Source: Welwitschia mirabilis (lineage: Eukaryota; Gnetophyta; Gnetopsida; Welwitschiales). Taken from it: a DNA stretch of 24,158 nucleotides. A program made the translations under genes and the position numbers. The notes under the pieces are model-generated. The model did no database searches. It was not told the origin of the DNA and was given only the letters and a program-made list of their open reading frames with translations. Location of the stretch: assembly GCA_051453625.1 (NCBI GenBank), contig JBOZIK010000001.1:298402972-298427129 (forward strand). Reading direction: 5' to 3'. Shown piece by piece: positions 10,670 to 20,687 of this stretch (within the stretch, counting starts at the first letter, position 1; each line of letters begins with the position of its first letter).

Positions 10670-11118
10670 CTACCAATGAAACACATTATGAAAAAGGATG
10701 GTAAACCTATGGCATATTCCTCTTTATCTAGCTTAGAAATCACTAAAGAATCATACCAAGATGATGTTTATTATCATTATTTTCACATATAAAATTCTAG
10801 ACCATTTTGTCCATGTTTTTAGCTACTTTTATTATTAGGGCCAAAAAGTAAGAATAATAAAGTGGATAGTTGTGGAAAATGTGTTTATCTAAAAAAATTC
10901 AGTTTATAACCAAGAATTAGGATTTACTTTAATAAGAAATATTTTTAATAATTTTGGCCATAGACAATTGCAAAGTTATAAAACTTAAGGAACTCATAAT
11001 CATAGTTATCCCAAGAAGCTTAAGAGAAATACTTAGATTAGACTAATTTCATGGAGAGTTATCTATTCAAAACGATGATTCACTAGAAAATTAAGAATAG
11101 CTACGAATTTATTCTAAT
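10670..11118 (+). pseudogene. Ty3/gypsy pol fragment: RNase H and integrase zinc-finger relics
   Basis: Two separate reads point to gypsy pol on the + strand. In frame 2, 10670-10789 is open and contains KDGKPMAYSS (10691-10720) followed by L-E-x-x-K-E-S-Y at 10733-10756. This matches the gypsy RNase H block G-A-V-L-x-Q-x-G-x-P-I-A-Y-x-S with its later Y and E. In frame 1, 10981-11118 reads VIPRSLREIL, then F-H-G-E-L-S-I-Q-N and L-R-I-Y. This resembles the V-P-x-x-L-R-x-x-I-L block and the following G-H-x-G-x-x-K-T and Y-W-P of the H2C2 integrase finger. Stops (TAA 11044, TAA 11092, TAG 11098) and a frame change show it is dead. The spacing between blocks is about 100 codons, shorter than usual, so a deletion is likely. 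The family is probable, not certain. Confidence 0.45.
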
Positions 11119-12480
11119 TGATCTTTTATCTAGTTCATTATAGAATGAGTGAAAATATTATTTATTTTAGTAGCATTAATCTCACTATAGGTAAGCATTA
11201 GAAATGTATCTTTTGCATATGGGTTATACATTATCTTTAAATTGGCATTTGAAATATACATGTCTAGTTTTTATTAGCCTAAATAGCATTTTCAAAGGAA
11301 ATGTAAGGTTAAGGGTAACTAAATAAAGAAATAAGGGATTATTAAACAACTTTAATGCATTAAACAACTAAGAATCAAGAGCACTAAGGGATCACCATTG
11401 ATCAAAACTATAGAAGCAGCATTAGCCATAAGAAGATGAACATGTTTAAGGAAGTTGACATTAAATTTAAAGGCCTATGGTACAGCTCCTTAAAAATTCA
11501 AGTTAGTTTTACCATAGGCTTTCATAGATTTGAGATTGAAAATGAACGCTTTATTACCAAACTTAGGATATCATTGAATTATCTCTAGTTCTATGAACAT
11601 ATTATTAAGAATGAAGCTATCTTACAAAAAGCTAGTTTAGTTTAGAGAAATAATATCAACACCATAACTAGTCTCTAATTTTAAACATCTAATAGTTCAT
11701 CCTCTTGTAAAATAAGCTTACTTATGCCTTATTTCCATTTTATTATGGATATTATAATCATAAATTTTATAGAAGGCATATATGTCATCTTGAATAACAT
11801 TTTAGGACATTTATAAATTCTATTGTGAAACTATCTTAGCTAGGGGTAGTCTAATATTTCATATGAGATAAGAATTCTTAAGATCATGTTTTGAAAAAAA
11901 ATTCTAATCTGAAAACTATATTATTAGAAAAGATAAAAACCTTACAGACAATTTCATCTTAGATAGCATTATATGTAGGCTTTACTTTATACAGATTCTT
12001 ATAAATATTGAGAAAAATATCAATTAGCCCTTTATAATGAATAGTTATTTTTATGTTTTTATAAATGACGTTAGTATTTACCCAAAACTTATGATCTATG
12101 AGTTTTCTAGTAGTATCACTATTATGAATCTACTTAAGTCTTACTTGAAGATGCTTACCATTTTCTTAACAAACATATATCTATTATAAAGTGTTTCTTA
12201 GATGCATAATATGAGATAAATACTTGCTATAGTTTTATCCACATTCTATCCTATTTTCAATAGATAAATACAAACTTCAATGATTATGAAATTTTGTGTG
12301 GGACATATGCATGTGTTAATTTCTTATAAATGTACAAGCTTATACACCTTTTTGATAATTCATTTATGGTATGTGTATCTACAGCATATCCATTTATGAA
12401 TGTCCATGTCTAGACAAATAAGCCATGCAGAGATGATACATAGACATGACATTTAAGAAATGAAGCAGAAAATGCTCAAG
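11119..12480. other. AT-rich stretch, possibly the decayed rest of the gypsy element
   Basis: An integrase core and 3' LTR would be expected after the H2C2 relic, but I cannot recognise a D-D-E core or LTR ends. One short inverted repeat is present at 11473-11519. CpG stays rare. Confidence 0.4.
11473..11519. repeat. 10-bp perfect inverted repeat, 27-base spacer
   Basis: GCCTATGGTA (11473-11482) and TACCATAGGC (11510-11519) are exact reverse complements. Its four G:C pairs make it less likely to be chance than other hairpins here, but no terminal repeat or target duplication is seen around it. Confidence 0.5.
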
Positions 12481-13317
12481 AGGCTACCTCGTGGATTTTG
12501 CCAGATCATTATCATCAAAGAAAGTAAGCCTTTGAACACTAGAACCAACATCTCTCTAGATCTTAGTCATAATCTTATCTCTAATCTCCGATCTCTTATA
12601 GGTGAAACTTTTTAGGACTTAACAACCACCATACTTTCCTACCATTACTATGCTACTCTAAAATCCTTGACACCTGAGAAGTGCTTTCTATGTTTTTGAA
12701 TAACTCTAATTCTCTCATGGTAAAGCATTTTATTAATTTGGTTGTTGCTTTAGGTACTGACGATCATCTTCCTCATAACATTCATTTTTGACTAAAAAGA
12801 GGATTCTTGACAAGGCTAGGGTTCCATCACAACTCACATACTAGCAAACTGATTACCAAGCTTCAATTATGATAACATCAAAAGTTTATTCCTTGATTGG
12901 ATAACTCAATAAAAAGACAACCCAGATCATAGAAGGCCATTAATTTGCCCATTCCACTACAATGGAAGTTCAACGCTTCAAGGTTTCCAAGAAATCATCT
13001 TATTCAGAGACCAATTGAGTGTGTTTGCCTGCAGATTCTACTATTCCTATTTATTTGAAATGGCATCATCTAAAAGGAAATCAACCCTTTTAGATGCAAA
13101 GCTATGAATACACGGGAAGAGAATCAGGAGATTTTCATAAATGGCAAAGGAGTGGAAAGCTATGAAGACATGGGAAGAACGTCGGTAGTTTGTAATAAGG
13201 GATAGCGTAAAGATTACAAAAGTGGAAATTATTTTATATTTTTCTAGATGCTCGTCCCTCCTTTTTAGTTTTCACTATATTGGTTTCATCCCTTTTACGT
13301 TTTCTATAGGACTAAAA
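12481..13317. other. CpG-richer block of different composition
   Basis: From about 12481 to 13450 I count 12 CG dinucleotides in 970 bases, against three in the first 2 kb of the window. G and C are also more common, and pyrimidine-rich + strand sequence fills 12500-12800. Longer open reads exist (for example around 12680-12790, reading VKHFINLVVALGTDDHLPHN) but I recognise no family. The block runs directly into two tandem-repeat tracts. It may be a younger insertion, an LTR or 5' leader of an element, or DNA that escaped methylation. Confidence 0.5.
13098..13222 (+). repeat. Tandem pair of about 58 bp
   Basis: AAAGCTATGAA begins at 13098 and at 13156. Both copies continue with a similar ACACGGGAAGAG / ACATGGGAAGAA core and a later AAATGGCAAAGGAGTGGA / TAAAGATTACAAAAGTGGA tail. 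The second unit carries a short insertion. The offset of 58 shifts the reading frame. In translation the two units give S-Y-E-Y-T-G-R and S-Y-E-D-M-G-R, but with stops nearby, so coding use is not supported. Confidence 0.55.
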
Positions 13318-13930
13318 TGGTAAACTAATGTTACTATCTTGAGGTTCAAAGACATGATTAGAATTATAATTATAATGATACTTACACTTAACCAACATCT
13401 TAGGCCTAGGCTTTAAATAAAAGTGTAGGGAATTCGTGTTTCGTTATGATACTTATGGTAAACTACTATTATTTTTTCAAACTTAGAAGTGGTGATTAGA
13501 ATTATAATAAATCTTGAGTCTTCTTTCTTTGTTTCTTGCACTGATAGAAGTAGGGGATTATGCTTTGTTATGTTATAATTATATTAGAACTGTTATTATT
13601 CAACTTTATTAAATAGTGGTTAAATTAATAACTAGCATTATTTTCTTAGGTTTCATGGCTTGGGCTTCCGAGTGGTTATCAAGATCATAATAATAGTTAA
13701 TTTTTAATAGTCATTGTATTCATGGCATTATTAATTTATTATATGATGATTATAGTATACCACCTTAATTTTCTTGAGCTTTCTTAAGATCTAAAGTGGT
13801 GATTCAAATCAGAATGGGAGTTAGATTTTGGCCAACATTAGTACCTCATTAAATGATAATAACCACCATTTTAGGCCTAATTTTAAACCGAACTTTCATT
13901 ATGGTTTAAGAAATTATAGTCATTGTTTGC
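13318..13930 (+). repeat. Degenerate tandem array, unit about 125-140 bp
   Basis: TGGTAAACTA starts at 13318 and at 13456, and GATTAGAATTATAAT at 13356 and 13494, both with an offset of 138. The unit tails also match (GTAGGGAATTCGTGTTTCGTTATGA against a diverged copy near 13551). Two further, more diverged units follow: one near 13590 with TGTTATTATTCAACTTT, and one near 13795 with AGTGGTGATTCAAATC. Recurring AGTGGT and CTTAGGCCTA or CTTAGGTTTC pieces mark the unit. It is a decayed minisatellite-like array next to the CpG-richer block. Confidence 0.55.
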
Positions 13931-14371
13931 AACTATTATCAAAGGATTGGTAAGGATTGGTAGTTTCTTATCCAGTGATTACTAAGAACAATCATTAACT
14001 ACATTACACAAGTACATTATATTTATATTTATATATAAAATTGAAATTATTATGATGGATACGATAAAATTTCCATGTTAGATATTAAAATGAAAATATT
14101 ACAAAATTATTAAGGTTGTTATGTTAGAACCATCATAATAAATATTTAAATTGAAAACTAAAGATGACTTGTCTAAGTATAGGAATTTTATTTTGCTAGA
14201 GCATCATTTATCTCTTCCTTTCCTTCATTAACAGCTCTACTCCATTGATGCTTTACTATACAATAGATTGCTAAAGATTCTCTACAAATCAATATTTTGA
14301 ATTTTGAGTTATGGCTTTTATGTTTTTCAATAAATTTCAAATTCTTCTATGATAACAAAATACTTGAAATG
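13931..14371. other. Unassigned sequence with small repeats
   Basis: Contains a 10-bp tandem (GGATTGGTAA GGATTGGTAG near 13954), a short ATTTATATTTATAT run near 14026, and a possible MITE-like unit at 14038-14156. No coding signal recognised. Confidence 0.4.
14038..14156. mobile_element. Possible small MITE-like unit with 12-bp inverted repeats
   Basis: TTATTATGATGG (14047-14058) and CCATCATAATAA (14130-14141) are exact reverse complements about 71 bases apart. The 9-mer AAATTGAAA occurs just outside on both sides (14038-14046 directly adjacent; 14148-14156 after six extra bases). This resembles a tiny non-autonomous DNA transposon with a target duplication. The A/T richness and the imperfect right flank leave chance as a serious alternative. 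Confidence 0.2.
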
Positions 14372-14557
14372 CTTATATGACATTCTTCTATCTCAAAGTG
14401 ATAATTGATCCTATTCTTGACTTCACATCCACTTCTAATATCAATGAACCTAAGCTAATCTTAATTCTTATCTGACATTCTTCTATCTCAAAGTGATAAT
14501 TAATCCTATTCTTGACTTCACATCCACTTCTAATGTGAATGACCCTAAGCTAAGCTA
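14372..14557 (+). repeat. Tandem duplication of a 95-bp unit
   Basis: The sequence TGACATTCTTCTATCTCAAA starts at 14378 and again at 14473, an offset of 95. Over about 82 bases only five or so differences appear (for example GATCC/AATCC and ATATCAATGAA/ATGTGAATGAC). The copies are much closer to each other than the other repeats in the window, so the duplication is fairly recent or was corrected by conversion. The unit ends in CCTAAGCTAA in both copies. It is non-coding in all frames. Confidence 0.85.
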
Positions 14558-16401
14558 ACTTACAACATAATACCTAAATGTAGAGCATGAAGTAGGTTTT
14601 TATGCACTAAGAGAGAAAGAATGATGTAGATAAGTTATTTGTAATATATGTATATAATAGGAACATAGGCCACAGTTCTTTAAGCTACATGTTTTCCATC
14701 TTTTTTTTTTCATTCCATTATTAAATGAATTCAATGGATGAAAACAAACTTCAATTGAATAATATAAAAAGTATTAAATATATTAAAAAAATTAATATTA
14801 CAAAACTCATGTATACCTTAGCCTAGAATAGATAGAGAATTAGTGATTAGAATTATCATGTCTAATGCTTGATTCAAGTTTGTTATTTTCCATTACTAGG
14901 CTATACTGACCCTGCTTGTAATCCCAAGTAGCAATAAGTCATTTGAAATAGCATCAAAATTAAGTTAAAGAAAACCATCACTATAGGTATTTATGACATT
15001 CTTAATGATTGAGAAGTTGTGTTAATATCTTTGATAAAGAATTAATCCATTAAATCATTAGATGCTAAATAATGTTTTTACTTAGATTTAGTATATTTTT
15101 CAACATACAAACTTAGCCTACTTCATTAAAAATATTTAACTATCATAATCAAATAGAAAGTACCCTTTCCCTATGCTCCCATCATTAATCTTTTATGTGT
15201 ATAATGATGTATTCCATGGTAGAAGCTATAGCCTTTAAAATTGGTTTACTCATGAAGAATCATCATTCACCATGAAAAATGGTGGGTTGATTAACTCTAC
15301 AACATAAGTTTAAATTAAAATAATTATGATATTAGTAAGAAAACCAATTATAAGATCTTAAAACATGAATAATAGCATAGCTTTGGAAAACATATGATAA
15401 AAAACTTTGAAATGGGAGTAGATGATAATTATAACAATCATAAAAGTGATACCATTGATGACAATGATGATCTTTTACAAAAATTATGGCTCTATAAAAG
15501 CTAAATATTTTTAAAATTGAAAATTCACTTTTCTTTTCTAATTGTTCATAATTTCTTTCCTAATTGTTCATAACACAACATACATTAATTAGTATAATCT
15601 AGATGTTGAAAGGACAATTCATTAGAGATTATGTATCCTAGATTGTTAAGATAAGTGCTTGATGTTTTTAAAATAAATGTTTTATTTATAAATGGTTAAT
15701 AGTTATAATTACTTTCTGGAAGTAATAATTTATATATTTTTGCATAAGCATATTTCCAAATTTACTTTTCTATTCTACTTTTTGGGTAGACCTTCTAGAT
15801 AAACATCTTTAAATGAATTTTTCTTAATAAAACTTTTCTAAATGTTATTAATTTCAAGAATTTTCCTAAGCATTATAAGATAACTTTCACTAAATAAAGG
15901 ATCCCTATTTACATTTCTACATTTCCAAATTTAACAATTGTTTTTTAATTGATTTCTAATTTGTAAAATAAATATAGAATAATGTAGTTACAGAGAAATC
16001 ATGTAAAGCATATAAGCAATTATTTTGTTAGTCAAGGAAACAAATATATAATAATATATTTAATTTGTGTATCATAAATCAATAAAATAATGGAATTATC
16101 AAGTTCTTTAAAATCAACATTTGAATAAATCTATAAAACATATTCCTCTTATATTTTTTTCATATGTAAGTATTTAAAATAATGTGTTATTTCTCAAGGA
16201 AATATCACTTTATACAATTTCGATATTTGATAATATTCTATCATGATAAAATTACCCTCTATAGATCATCATCTTTAGATAATGAATGGGAATCAAAGAA
16301 TTAGAAAACAAATAGATCAAAATCATATGTTCCTTTTGGGTATAATGATCTTAAATTCACACTAGCAATGGGTTAAAGGATATGTGACAAAAAATATTGA
16401 A
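14558..16401. other. AT-rich stretch without recognisable gene
   Basis: No protein motif or long open frame. A poly-T run lies near 14701-14710, and a 22-bp tandem pair at 15538-15573 (CTAATTGTTCATAA twice). The composition is typical of the window. Confidence 0.5.
15538..15573 (+). repeat. 22-bp tandem pair
   Basis: CTAATTGTTCATAA occurs at 15538-15551 and 15560-15573, with similar T-rich leads (TTCTTTT and TTTCTTTC). Likely a replication-slippage duplication. Confidence 0.7.
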
Positions 16402-17480
16402 GGTAAGATTAGCCACATGATACCACTAGATGTTGTACTCAGAGTGGTATGACTATCCATGTTGTAAGGGGAAAAAAATCATACATTTACCACATTGAAT
16501 AATATAATAATGTATATCTTTAGTATTAAGGATTATGATCTTACTAAGTGTCACCTATAATATTAATTAATTTTAATTTTATTATTAATTAATAAATCAT
16601 ATTTGGGAACTTCCCCCTTTTCTAAGCTTATCCACATAACATCATTGAATGTCATAGTCAAAGTAGCATAACTATCCATGTATCTAAGAAAATATCACAT
16701 ATTTATCGCATTAGATAAACTTACCATATATATCTTTATTATTAAGGGTCATGACCTCACCAAGGTTTACCTATAATATTAGTCAATTATAATTTTATTA
16801 TTGACTAGTAAACCAAATTTGATAACATTCCCTCTCTTTTGGGATTATGAGATATGAATACATGCCATGGTATAAAACTCTTAAATGTGTATTATGATGG
16901 GAAATCTAATCATATTGTGATATAGGTTATTAATTATCATTTTCCACAAGGGTTCACAAAGAATGTAATATACTATTTTAACAATACTTAAGTTATTTAA
17001 ACAAAGGACCTTAGATGTTCAATATATAATTTAACTTTTAACCTTTGTTTCATGTTAATGGCACTCCCANNNNNNNNNNNNNNNNNNNNNNNNNNNNNNN
17101 NNNNNNNNNNNNNNNNNNNNNNNNNNNNNNNNNNNNNNNNNNNNNNNNNNNNNNNNNNNNNNNNNNNNNAATATTAGTCAATTATAATTTTATTATTAAC
17201 TACTAAGACAAATTTTGTAACATTTCCTCTCTTTTAGGGTTATGAGATATGAAGACATGTCATGGTACAAAACTCTTAAACTTGTATTGTAATTGATAAT
17301 CTAATCATATTATGATATAGATTATTAATTTTCATTTTCCACAAGGGTTCACAAAAAATGTAATACACCACTTTAATAATACTTGAGTTATTTAAACAAG
17401 GCTCCTTAGGTGTGAAATGTACAATTTAACATTTATCCCTTATATCATGTTAATAGCATTCCCAAGAGATACATTATATT
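16402..17480 (+). repeat. Diverged tandem repeat array with a recurring hairpin
   Basis: Three related units are visible. Unit A (about 16402-16620) and unit B (from 16621) align from TAAG-TTA-CCACAT through ACTATCCATG to ACCTATAATATTA, with an offset of 216. Unit B then continues with a back half (16839-17069) that A lacks. That back half is repeated in unit C after the gap (17220-17470), including CCACAAGGGTTCACAAA and GTTATTTAAACAA. By eye B and C are about 85 percent identical. Each unit has the same inverted repeat with a 14-base loop: arms at 16563-16570/16585-16592, 16779-16786/16801-16808 and 17174-17181/17196-17203. The array may be a cluster of LTR or satellite pieces. No protein is encoded. 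Confidence 0.75.
17070..17169. other. Assembly gap, 100 N, inside the tandem array
   Basis: Exactly 100 N, so probably of unknown true size. The front half of unit C (about 150 bases before its hairpin) should lie here, so the real gap is probably longer than 100. Confidence 0.95.
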
Positions 17481-19424
17481 TTCAACTTATGCAATCCTGC
17501 TATTGAAAACGATGACTATATATATGAGACAATGTGTTATGTTATAAAACCTTACATTGATGATGATTATATTAGATTTAAATAGCATTTTAAAAATACA
17601 TGATCATATGACATTAATAATTAGTTCCTTCACATATGAAAAATTTAAAATTCTTAAGTAATAACATGACATTACTTAGTAATATGCGATAATGTTTCCT
17701 ATGTCTTTAATACATAACACTATAAGAAATACAATTCATTTATGGAATAGAATAGATGCTAAAATATCATGACAAAAAAACATTCCTATAAAATTAATCC
17801 ATGGTACCAAAGCCCCTTTCTGAGAGCAATGTAGAAATAATATTTCTTCCATGGAAAAATATTGGTATGGGTACCTACACATATTTTAAGTCCATCTTAG
17901 ATGAAATAATAGTAAATAATTATATTTGTAGGTGTTGTGTTACTATAGCATACTTTTAACTTCCTTAAGTCATTAATTTTTTAGCATAATTTTATTGCCT
18001 TAGTTATTTTACTTATTAACCTTTAGAGTGTACCCTCTCCATAACTAAATTTAAGTTACCATGTTAAATTTTAGGGTACATAATGTATACACTATTTTCT
18101 TTAGCTATCATTACATGAAATAGTTTTCTAGAGAAGATTATTTATAAGTTTTTGAAATAGCATTTTTATATTATGAAGTTTTATGTATAATACATTTAAT
18201 TAGTCAATGATAGTTGTAAAACACTATATCATGCATGATGAATTGAGAGTTATAAAGATCCTATATAAGATATTTAAGATAAGAAGAGTTATAAATGGAA
18301 ATATATTATTTTCATTTTAATCAATTATGGGAACCTCTTCTTTATACTCTTTACTTTTAAGAATAGAATTCGCAACAAGTTCCCTAATAGTTATTAGATA
18401 CTAAGAAGCTATGTATGACTCTTCCAGTAATGTTGATGTTGCAACCTCACTAAATTTGGTTTTATCCTCTTAAATCTATTGAATGCTTCACTATAACTTA
18501 AAAAATATATCCTTATATTCTAAAATATCTCTTTCTTTCTTTTTATTTACAAATTTATCAATTTTATTTTCTATTGAATATTTATTTTTATATTTACTTA
18601 TTAGAGGTAATTGATCTTATATTTTTTTACCTTAAGATGCTTATTATTCTAATTCACATTCTAGTTATAAGCTTTAAACATTTAGCATTGTGTTTATACA
18701 TCTCAGTGGTAGAGGAAGATGGAACTACATCTGAAGCTCCTTCCTCCTTCTTTTTTAATGCCTGAACTAAGGAACTAAACATGATTCTTAAATCTCTTAT
18801 GTTATTCCTCTATTTTGTTAAGCATAAAAATAGTAGAATACATTGAACTCAACTTTCTATTAAAATGCTAAAAATTATGTTCTAAAATCTAAGATAATGA
18901 GGTATAGAATAAATGCACTCATCTTTATCTCATCTACAATTATATCTTCCTTCTATTCTATTTAGAAGATGGTCTTTCTTCATAGTTTTATTTGGTTAAC
19001 TTTAGAACTCATAAATGTTGTAAAGAAAATATCAAAATTATTAATAAAGTATTTCTTCATGGCCAAATGTAGATAATACTCATACAAAAATGATGCTAAT
19101 ACATTAATGTAGATATTTTTTTACTTCTACTAAACTTAATGAAACAAGTAATTCTAGTTCTCCTCAAGATTAACTGATTAAATGTGGTTCTTTCCCTTCC
19201 AATCTATCTTTCAACAATGAGTTTTATCCCATAGAATTTAAATGGCTAACTTTTAGTAGCTTGAACTCTAGTAGAAATTAGAGTATTAGATGCCTAATAT
19301 GTAAATTACTAAACTAGTCATTTAATCACATGAAAGTCAATTAATATTAAAAAAAAGGATCAAATTGTGTTGTGATTCTAATAATGGGGTCTAATTCATG
19401 TAGAATTTTCAAAATATTTTCTAA
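17481..19424. other. AT-rich stretch, one possible minus-strand coding relic
   Basis: Nothing recognised except a 51-codon minus-strand open frame at 18657-18809, described separately. The 63-residue + strand frame at 18574-18765 overlaps it and looks like its shadow. Composition is typical of the window. Confidence 0.45.
18657..18809 (-). pseudogene. Unidentified protein-coding relic (minus strand)
   Basis: On the minus strand 51 codons are open between TAG (18812-18810) and TGA (18656-18654). The translation includes SSLVQALKKKEEGASDVVP followed by a serine/threonine run and a M-Y-K-H-N-A-K stretch. The mix of residues (Lys, Glu, Ala, Ser, Val) is less Ile/Phe/Tyr dominated than chance frames here. 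Further along the same strand, around 18460-18360, F-S-E-V-A-T-S-T-L-L-E-E-S also looks protein-like. I do not recognise a family; a retroelement gag or a transposase piece is possible. No start codon or conserved motif is seen. Confidence 0.22.
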
Positions 19425-20687
19425 CAAGAAAGATTAAATAGAATGATATATGAGGTGTATTATATACATGATCATAAATTAAAGAAGTTGAGATCTAAGA
19501 AGGAGAAAGATGACTTTTATTTAATCCTTCATAAAAGAAAAGTAGATAACATAGTAGGACCATATAAAAGGAATACAAAAAAGCCAAAAAAGAAAAAATT
19601 ATCTTAATTTCTAGTTAGGAAAATAAAAAGATATTCTATCCTCAATATAAAATATAGTGAATGAAACATACAAAATTCAAATTAAAATATCAATAAAATC
19701 AATAAAAGGAAGAGCAAAATGAAGACTATGAGTTATAACATGTAATGCATAAGGGATGACCCAAAAATATAGATACTTATATAATGCTTAATCAACCATG
19801 ATTTAAATATAATTTATTTGTAGGAAAAAAAATTTAAACATAGAGTATATTTGGACAGATGTAATGAACTTGGAATATAAAATTGAAATCATGTCTTCGA
19901 TAAGAAGGAAACTAATAATCTTATTTAAAAATATTATAAGATAAAAATAATTAAGGGGAAAAAGTAATTATAAATTTTTAAAATAAATGGAAGGTAATAC
20001 ATTAACATCTACATTCCTTAACAAGCATGGAAAAAATTAAAGTTATAGAAAAAGATGGAAGAAAGGATTTTGAATAAAAAGTATAATAATATGAAATATT
20101 TTAAACAAATAATATTTAAATGGTAAAAGCAAAGAGTAAAAAATTAAAATCTAGTAAAAGATAATGATATAGGGGATTTTGTAATAAAGATAATTTAATC
20201 AACCTACCTCTACCAAAATTATAATTCACATTGTCAAATTGTGAAAAAGTAAAAAATATGATCCTTTCAATGATAGATAGGACTTTCACCTTGGTAAAGT
20301 AATTAAAAGAGAATGATTGGAGGTTATAAGAAGAAGGAAGGTAATGGTTTAATCATTGGCTGATTATTCTTACCTAAAAATAAAAAAGAAATAATAATGT
20401 ACATTTTTTCATTTGAAATATCATAGCTATAACATATAAAGATGAGTAATTTCTGAGAGATACTTCAAAGGATTTAAAAGGAAATCCCCTTAAAATTACC
20501 AAATAAAAATCTAGGGAGAATGAAGTAGTGTTTAAATGATTTGAGGAAAAAAATGGAGAAACAAGTTAAACTAGAAAGAGAATATGAAATAAAAGTTAAT
20601 AAATATCTAATAAAAATTAGAAGAAGGATAACATCTATCAAATAAGATAATTAATCAAAATACTATGAGCTAAATAATATAAGAACA
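19425..20687 (+). pseudogene. LINE ORF2 relic, probable endonuclease region
   Basis: In frame 3, the same frame as the reverse transcriptase below, 19425-19604 is open for 60 codons. It reads HDHKLKKLRSKKEKDDFYLI then L-H-K-R-K-V. This resembles the start of the plant L1 apurinic-type endonuclease, where a K-x-x-x-L-R block precedes K-P-D-I/F-x-x-I-Q-E-T-K. Its catalytic Glu is not kept (histidine in that area). The distance to the linker at 20700 (about 390 codons) is what a LINE ORF2 needs for its endonuclease. The G-D-F-N, R-L-D-R-F and S-D-H motifs could not be picked out with confidence, so decay is heavy. The domain call is inferred mainly from position, frame and this first block. Confidence 0.4.

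Noticed and set aside
12846-12880. Possible reverse-orientation primer binding site (CTGATTACCAAG)
   Set aside because: Too many differences from the complement of the iMet site, and no LTR end beside it.
5613-16598. Shared 17-mer between the palindrome near 5620 and the hairpin near 16580
   Set aside because: The shared string is pure A/T and nearly palindromic, so it is expected by chance in this composition.
18574-18765. 63-residue + strand frame
   Set aside because: Hydrophobic and low complexity. It overlaps a more protein-like minus-strand frame, so it is likely a shadow.
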